Origin: Actinomycetes bacterium
GTDB lineage: Bacteria > Actinomycetota > Acidimicrobiia > Acidimicrobiales > Palsa-688
DNA length: 11,483 nt
Direction: 5' to 3'
Assembly: GCA_021819345.1 (NCBI GenBank)
Contig: JAKARG010000055.1
Span: forward strand, 1 to 11,483
The notes beneath the pieces are model-generated. The model searched no databases. It worked only from the letters and a program-made list of their open reading frames with translations, and was not told the DNA's origin. Numbering within the stretch: position 1 is the stretch's first letter; each line of letters starts with the position of its first letter. A program made the position numbers and the translations under genes. This document shows positions 5,760 to 11,483 of this stretch, piece by piece.

Positions 5760-6353
5760 GTGGACGCTGCGGTCGTGCTCAGCGCGTTCACCCTGGTGGG
5801 CCTCGGGGAGCTCCCCGACAAGACGATGTTCGCGAGCCTGCTCATGTCGTCACGCGGGAGGCCCTTGGCGGTATGGGTGGGAGCAGCGGTCGCGTTCGCG
5901 ACCCACGTGGCGATAGCGGTCGCTCTCGGGGCCGCGGTCGTGGCGCTGCTGCCGGGACGGGCGCTCGACATCGGGACCGGCGTGGTGCTGCTAGCCGCCG
6001 GCGGATGGGCCTGGCACGATCGCGGCGACGCCGACGAGGAGCGGCCGGCCATCGACGCCGGACCGGCCCACCGGACGGCGCTGCGGGCGGGCATCGTGAT
6101 CTGGGTCGCCGAGTGGGGAGACCTGACCCAGCTCATCACCGCCGACCTGGCGGCTCGCTCCGGGCACCCCTGGAGCGTCGCCGCCGGTGCCCTGGCCGCG
6201 CTGTGGGCGGTGGCCGCCCTGGCGACCATCGGCGGCTCCCGCCTCCTCGCCCGGGTGAGGGCCCGCCGGCTACGCACGCTCACCGCGGTCGTCCTCTCCG
6301 TCCTCGGGCTGCTCGCAGTCGCCGGTGGTGCGGGCGCCTGGGCTGCGCTCTAG
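5760..6353 (+). CDS. GDT1/TMEM165 (UPF0016) family divalent cation transporter
   Basis: A 197-residue membrane protein with two homologous halves, each of three helices, separated by a polar loop (about 86-105, HDRGDADEERPAIDAG). The family exports Mn2+ or Ca2+ across the cytoplasmic membrane. The duplicated signature ExGD(K/R)(T/S) appears as ELPDKT (17-22) and EWGDLT (118-123), so the first half has Pro for Gly and the second Leu for Lys/Arg, variants I recall as usual in actinobacteria. The GTG at 5760 follows a TATCCT box by 6 nt; GTG 5775 is an alternative. The glucose-6-phosphate dehydrogenase gene starts within about 35 bp downstream and may be co-transcribed, although no functional link is known. 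Family call is strong; the ion is inferred. Confidence 0.87.
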   Translation: MDAAVVLSAFTLVGLGELPDKTMFASLLMSSRGRPLAVWVGAAVAFATHVAIAVALGAAVVALLPGRALDIGTGVVLLAAGGWAWHDRGDADEERPAIDAGPAHRTALRAGIVIWVAEWGDLTQLITADLAARSGHPWSVAAGALAALWAVAALATIGGSRLLARVRARRLRTLTAVVLSVLGLLAVAGGAGAWAAL

Positions 6354-6386
6354 GACGTCGCCTCCTCGGTGAGCGATGATGGGCCC

Positions 6387-7868
6387 ATGGTCGACCAAGC
6401 CCTCGCCGGTCCCCGTGACGCTCCGGCCGCCTCGGTGGCACCGCTCGAGCCACATGTCATCGTGCTGTTCGGGGCTACCGGTGACCTCGCCCGGCGCAAG
6501 CTGCTACCGGGTGTTCTCCACCTCTCGGAGGCGGGCCTGCTCCCCGACTACCGCCTCGTCGGGGTGGCCACCGACGAGCTCGACGACGAGGAGTTCAGGA
6601 ACCTCGCCCGCCGCTCCTGCGAGGAGTTCGCCCGGACCGAGGTGACCGAGAGGTGCTGGGCCGACGTGGGCCAGCGGCTTTCGTACGTGTGCACCTCCGC
6701 CGGCCCCGAGGCGCTCCGCGATGTGGTCGCCCGCCACGAGGCCGAGCTCGGCGAGATGCCCCGCCGCCTCCACTACCTGTCGATCCCACCGGGCGCAGCC
6801 GGAGCAGTGGTGCGCACCCTCGCCGCCGCCGGACTGGTCGACCGGTCCCGGATCGTCCTGGAGAAGCCCTTCGGCACCGACCTCGAGAGCGCCGTGGCGC
6901 TCAACGCCACCGTCCACGAGATCTTCCGCGAGGACCAGGTCTTTCGCATCGACCACTTCCTCGGCAAGGAGGCGGCCCAGAACATCCTTGCGTTCCGCTT
7001 CGCCAACGGCCTGTTCGAGCCGATCTGGAACCGGGACCACATCGACCACGTCCAGATCGACGTGCCCGAGACCCTGAGCGTCGCGGACCGGGCGTCGTTC
7101 TACGAGCAGACCGGAGCGTTCCGGGACATGGTCGTCACCCACCTGTTCCAGATCCTCGCGTTCATGGCGATGGAGCCCCCGACCGCGCTCGCCCCCCAGG
7201 CGATCGGCGAGGAGAAGGACAAGGTCTTCCGCTCGATGCGCCCGCTCGACCCGCGCCGGGTGGTCCGTGGCCAGTACGAGGGCTACCGCCACCACCCGGG
7301 CGTCGACCCCCACTCGCAGACCGAGACCTTCGTGGCCCTGGAGGTCGAGATCGACAACTGGCGCTGGGCGGGGGTCCCGTTCTTCCTGCGCACCGGCAAG
7401 CAGATGGCCGAGGGGGCGCGGATAATCTCCATCGCCTTTCGCGAGCCGCCCAAGAGCATGTTCCCGGCCGACTCGGGCGTCGGGGTCCAAGGCCCGGACC
7501 ACCTCACCTTCGACCTCGCCGACTCCTCCAGGCTGTCGCTGTCGTTCTACGGCAAGCGACCCGGGCCGGGCATGAAGCTCGACAAGCTGAGCCTGCAGTT
7601 CGCGCTCCACGAGACCGGCCGGGAGGCGGACGTGCTCGAGGCCTACGAGCGGCTGATCCACGACGCGATGGTCGGCGACCACACCTTGTTCAACACCGCC
7701 CAGGGCATCGAGCGGCTCTGGGAGATCTCCACCCCCCTGCTCGAAGACCCGCCCCAGGTGCTGCCCTACTGGTCCGGCAGCTGGGGCCCGGCGACCGTCG
7801 ACGAGCTGATCGCCCCCCGGAGCTGGCGGCTCCCGTTCCGGCGCGCGTGGCGCGCCCCGGAGACCTGA
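6387..7868 (+). CDS. zwf: Glucose-6-phosphate 1-dehydrogenase
   Basis: A full-length 493-residue enzyme that oxidises glucose 6-phosphate to 6-phosphogluconolactone with NAD(P)+, the first step of the oxidative pentose phosphate or Entner-Doudoroff route. Visible are the Rossmann motif GATGDLARRK (29-38), EKPFG (159-163), the signature RIDHFLGK (187-194), whose His190 binds substrate phosphate, and His252 (VVTHLFQ), in the position of the catalytic base. AAQNILAFRFAN and FEPIWNRDHIDHVQI are well conserved. I prefer ATG 6387 (GATGAT lies 6 nt upstream); GTG 6369 is an in-frame alternative. It follows the GDT1 gene closely and converges on the methyltransferase gene with only 5 bp between stops. 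No gnd, pgl, opcA or transketolase gene is in view. Confidence 0.95.
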   Translation: MVDQALAGPRDAPAASVAPLEPHVIVLFGATGDLARRKLLPGVLHLSEAGLLPDYRLVGVATDELDDEEFRNLARRSCEEFARTEVTERCWADVGQRLSYVCTSAGPEALRDVVARHEAELGEMPRRLHYLSIPPGAAGAVVRTLAAAGLVDRSRIVLEKPFGTDLESAVALNATVHEIFREDQVFRIDHFLGKEAAQNILAFRFANGLFEPIWNRDHIDHVQIDVPETLSVADRASFYEQTGAFRDMVVTHLFQILAFMAMEPPTALAPQAIGEEKDKVFRSMRPLDPRRVVRGQYEGYRHHPGVDPHSQTETFVALEVEIDNWRWAGVPFFLRTGKQMAEGARIISIAFREPPKSMFPADSGVGVQGPDHLTFDLADSSRLSLSFYGKRPGPGMKLDKLSLQFALHETGREADVLEAYERLIHDAMVGDHTLFNTAQGIERLWEISTPLLEDPPQVLPYWSGSWGPATVDELIAPRSWRLPFRRAWRAPET

Positions 7869-7873
7869 AGCCC

Positions 7874-8539
7874 TCAGCGCACGAGCGCCACCGCGAGGCC
7901 GTCGTAGCCCTTCGCCCCGACGGTCTGGAGCGCCGTCGCGAGCACCCGGGGCTCGGACCCCATCGCCTCGAGCACCCTCCGGGAGCCGACCACCCCCGGG
8001 TCGTCGCTGCCGGCGCCGGCGACCGCGCCCCCACGCACGACGTTGTCGACCACGATCAGCCCGCCGGGCCGGACCAGCCTCAGCGCCTCGGCGAAGTAGT
8101 CCGGGTTGCCGGGCTTGTCGGCGTCGATGAACGCCAGGTCGAAGGGGCCCTCGCCGGCGTCGACCAGCGCGCCGAGCCCGGCTCGGGCCGGACCGACCCG
8201 GACCTCGACGCGGTCGTCGAGGCCGGCCCGGGCAAGGTTGGCCCGGGCCACCTCGGCGTGGTGCGGGTCGATCTCCAGGCTGACCAGGCGGCCACCGGGG
8301 GGCAAGGAGCGAGCCAGCCAGATCGTCGAGTAGCCACCGAGGGTGCCGACCTCGAGGATCGCCTCGGCACGCACCGCCGATGCGAGCAGCTGGAGCAGGG
8401 CCCCCTGGGTCGGGGCCACGTCGATCGCCGGCAGCCCGGCGGCGCGGGCATCGGCCAGGGTGGCGTCGAGGACCGGGTCGGGCGCCAGCAGCACCGACTC
8501 CAAGTAGGCGTCCACCTCCTCCCAGCGAGGGTCGCTCAT
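7874..8539 (-). CDS. Cation-dependent class I SAM O-methyltransferase (caffeoyl-CoA OMT-like)
   Basis: A 221-residue enzyme of the O-methyltransferase family 3 (PF01596), which transfers methyl from S-adenosylmethionine to catechol-type hydroxyls using a divalent metal. SAM motif I is EVGTLGGYSTIWLA (63-76), the adenosine-binding acid is Glu89 in SLEID, and the metal-binding set is Asp139/Asp141 (FIDADK) and Asp165-Asn166 (VVDN). Length is typical. Its ATG at 8539 overlaps the stop of the upstream membrane-protein gene as ATGA, implying translational coupling. The natural substrate is unknown; related bacterial enzymes are often promiscuous. No siderophore, quinone or phenolic pathway gene lies nearby to narrow it. 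Confidence 0.92.
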   Translation of the reverse strand: MSDPRWEEVDAYLESVLLAPDPVLDATLADARAAGLPAIDVAPTQGALLQLLASAVRAEAILEVGTLGGYSTIWLARSLPPGGRLVSLEIDPHHAEVARANLARAGLDDRVEVRVGPARAGLGALVDAGEGPFDLAFIDADKPGNPDYFAEALRLVRPGGLIVVDNVVRGGAVAGAGSDDPGVVGSRRVLEAMGSEPRVLATALQTVGAKGYDGLAVALVR

Positions 8540-9087
8540 CGCCGCGCCCCCCGGCCCGCCAGCCGCTCGCGCCGCAGGCGGCGCAGGACCGGTCGAGCCT
8601 CGAGGGTGAGGCCCGCAGCGGCGATCAGCCCGACCCCGAGGTCCACCGACGAGCGGCCCTCCCGGGCCCAGTAGACGTCGCGCAGGTCGAGCAGGAGAGC
8701 GAACTCGTCGACGATCAGCGCCATCCCGACCCCGTAGGCGACGGCGACGGCGGGGTGCCGGCGGGTCCGGTCGCTGCCGCGCAGGGTGACACCCCCCACC
8801 CCGCTCACGAGCGCTATGCCCCACAGGTAGTGGTGCAGGTGGAGACCACCGGGGGTGAGGTCGTGCAGCGGGCCCCGACCGTCCCTGATCGCATGGGTGA
8901 TCGCCCTCACCGAGGCGAAGGTCGTGGCGAAGGCCAGCCAGCTGAGCACCGCGCTCTGGCGCGCCGGGTGCAGCTCCTCGCGGAACGCCTCGGCGAGCGC
9001 CGGCGCGGAAGGTCCCCCCTCGGGCGGTGCCGGGGGACCCGAGCGGGCCTCGGTCCGCTCCTGCGGGGCCGGCTCGGTCTCGTCCAT
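8536..9087 (-). CDS. Uncharacterised integral membrane protein with HxHHY and DE motifs
   Basis: A 183-residue protein I cannot name. The first 40 residues are Pro/Glu-rich and probably cytoplasmic. Hydrophobic segments lie at about 45-65, 87-103, 115-135 and 147-165. Between the first two is GGLHLHHYLWG with His83, His85 and His86; the third helix holds VDEFALLLDLRDVYW (Asp127, Glu128, Asp134, Asp137), and a polar EGRSSVD (143-149) precedes the fourth. Clustered His and acidic residues at helix ends suggest a metal site or a membrane enzyme, but this is inference. It overlaps the O-methyltransferase start by four bases (ATGA) and is divergent from the ABC-F gene across 47 bp. I see no homology to a named family beyond vague recall of similar actinobacterial hypotheticals. 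Confidence 0.78.
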   Translation of the reverse strand: MDETEPAPQERTEARSGPPAPPEGGPSAPALAEAFREELHPARQSAVLSWLAFATTFASVRAITHAIRDGRGPLHDLTPGGLHLHHYLWGIALVSGVGGVTLRGSDRTRRHPAVAVAYGVGMALIVDEFALLLDLRDVYWAREGRSSVDLGVGLIAAAGLTLEARPVLRRLRRERLAGRGARR

Positions 9088-9099
9088 GCGACATGCTCG

Positions 9100-9116
9100 C
9101 GCGCCGACGGGGCGCG
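9100..9116. promoter_or_regulatory. Inverted repeat in the divergent gap before the ABC-F gene
   Basis: CGCGCC and GGCGCG flank a 5-base loop in the 47-bp gap between starts at 9087 (minus) and 9135 (plus). Placement suits a shared operator or a short leader hairpin; GC-rich chance is a real alternative. Confidence 0.25.
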
Positions 9117-9118
9117 GG

Positions 9119-9124
9119 TAGCCT
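9119..9124 (+). promoter_or_regulatory. Candidate -10 box TAGCCT for the ABC-F gene
   Basis: TAGCCT lies 10 nt before the GTG at 9135. A GGGAG at 9126-9130 could also act as a ribosome binding site for this GTG or the next in-frame one at 9141, so leaderless and led translation cannot be separated by eye. Confidence 0.35.
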
Positions 9125-9134
9125 CGGGAGCGCC

Positions 9135-10856
<1,722 letters not shown>

Positions 10857-10874
10857 CCGGGAGCGACCGGGCGC

Positions 10875-10902
10875 GGCCCCCCCGGGGGCCCGCCCGGCGG
10901 GC
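10875..10902. terminator. Overlapping GC hairpins after the ABC-F gene, possible terminator or attenuator
   Basis: GGCCCC (10875-10880) and GGGGCC (10885-10890) pair around a CCCG loop. A competing near-perfect inverted repeat, GCCCGCC (10888-10894) and GGCGGGC (10896-10902), shares bases with it, so the two folds exclude each other. No T-run follows. The pair sits 19 bp past the ABC-F stop and directly before the TACGGT box of the next gene. Confidence 0.4.
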
Positions 10903-10908
10903 TACGGT
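10903..10908 (+). promoter_or_regulatory. Candidate -10 box TACGGT for the TrpB2 gene
   Basis: TACGGT is followed by exactly 6 nt and then the ATG at 10915. No Shine-Dalgarno sequence is present, so a leaderless mRNA is likely. Confidence 0.5.
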
Positions 10909-10914
10909 GAGCCG

Positions 10915-11483
10915 ATGGGAAAGGACAGCCAGGTCAAGTACGTCCTCGACGAGGACCAGATCCCCACCCACTGGTACAACGTGTTGGCCGACCTACCGTC
11001 GCCCCCGCCGCCTCCGTTGCACCCCGGAACCGGGGAGCCGATCGGCCCCGATGCCCTGGCGCCGCTGTTCCCCGAGGCGCTGATCGCCCAGGAGGTGAGC
11101 ACCGAGCGCTTCGTGCCGATACCCGGCCCGGTCCGGGACGTCTACCGCCAGTGGCGCCCCTCGCCGCTGTACCGGGCCCGCCGCCTGGAGGCGGCGCTCG
11201 GGACCCCGGCACGCATCTACTACAAGTACGAGGGGGTCAGCCCGGCCGGGTCCCACAAGCCGAACACCGCCGTGCCCCAGGCCTGGTACAACGCCGAGGA
11301 AGGAGTGCGCAAGCTCACCACCGAGACCGGTGCCGGCCAATGGGGGGCGGCCCTCGCCTTCGCTTGCGCCCTGTTCGGCCTGGACTGCGAGGTCTGGCAG
11401 GTGAGGGCGTCCTACGACCAGAAGCCTTACCGGCGGCTGCTGATGGAGACCTTCGGGGCGACGGTGCACCCGAGCCAGATCGG
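10915..11483 (+). CDS. trpB: Tryptophan synthase beta chain type 2, TrpB2 (partial, C-terminus off the right edge)
   Basis: The 189 visible residues are the N-terminal part of a PLP enzyme that joins indole and serine to make tryptophan. The N-terminus (HWYNVLADLPSPPPPPLHPGTGEPI) with its long Pro-rich stretch, and the RPSPLYRARRLE segment, mark the TrpB2 branch rather than ordinary TrpB. The PLP lysine is Lys115 in GSHKPNTA, and Glu137 in TETGAGQWG is the expected catalytic acid. Start is the ATG at 10915, 6 nt after TACGGT. No trpA or other trp gene precedes it, which fits the stand-alone habit of TrpB2, thought to salvage indole or act on other substrates. What follows is out of view. Confidence 0.93.
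   Translation, partial: MGKDSQVKYVLDEDQIPTHWYNVLADLPSPPPPPLHPGTGEPIGPDALAPLFPEALIAQEVSTERFVPIPGPVRDVYRQWRPSPLYRARRLEAALGTPARIYYKYEGVSPAGSHKPNTAVPQAWYNAEEGVRKLTTETGAGQWGAALAFACALFGLDCEVWQVRASYDQKPYRRLLMETFGATVHPSQI

Noticed and set aside
5726..6283. Upstream extension of the SDR frame to 6283
   Set aside because: The extension is Ala/Ser/Arg-rich, lies opposite the GDT1 gene, and has no homology; the SDR fold begins at about 5701.
6653..8674. 673-codon plus-strand frame across zwf and the methyltransferase gene
   Set aside because: Composition is Arg/Pro/Gly-rich with no motifs; the real genes in this interval are unambiguous.

Overview
This is an 11.5-kb stretch of very GC-rich bacterial DNA that reads as an actinobacterial chromosome segment. 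An Acidimicrobiia-like lineage is my best guess, from the protein flavour, the many GTG starts, scarce Shine-Dalgarno sequences and repeated TAnnnT boxes just ahead of start codons. I see no tRNA, rRNA, CRISPR array, insertion sequence or phage gene. Coding density is very high and no gene-free stretch exceeds about 120 bases.

Layout. Minus strand 1-714 is the N-terminal part of a thiamine-diphosphate 2-oxoacid dehydrogenase E1 subunit. It is preceded by a 106-bp leader carrying a GACGTC-centred repeat array. A small four-helix membrane protein (821-1270, minus) is divergent from a DUF4388/PATAN protein (1386-2447, plus). Minus strand 2508-5725 holds two tightly coupled gene pairs. The first is a short-chain dehydrogenase with a DUF4267-like membrane protein. 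The second is an aspartyl/asparaginyl-hydroxylase-fold (LpxO-like) dioxygenase with a serine-palmitoyltransferase-like alpha-oxoamine synthase. Plus strand 5760-7868 carries a GDT1/TMEM165-family Mn2+/Ca2+ transporter and glucose-6-phosphate dehydrogenase. Minus strand 7874-9087 carries a cation-dependent O-methyltransferase coupled to an uncharacterised membrane protein with an HxHHY motif. Plus strand 9135-10856 is a Uup-type ABC-F ATPase. From 10915 to the right edge is the start of a type-2 tryptophan synthase beta chain (TrpB2).

Most of this is ordinary core or accessory metabolism. The part most worth following is minus strand 2508-4474, where a serine-palmitoyltransferase-like enzyme is translationally coupled to a lipid-hydroxylase-like dioxygenase, with a short-chain dehydrogenase close upstream. 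Together these could form a pathway for a hydroxylated sphingoid-type or other amino-ketone lipid. That pathway is inference; the enzyme families are read directly from motifs. A second theme is promoter structure: six start codons have a TAnnnT box 6-10 nt upstream, consistent with leaderless or near-leaderless transcription.
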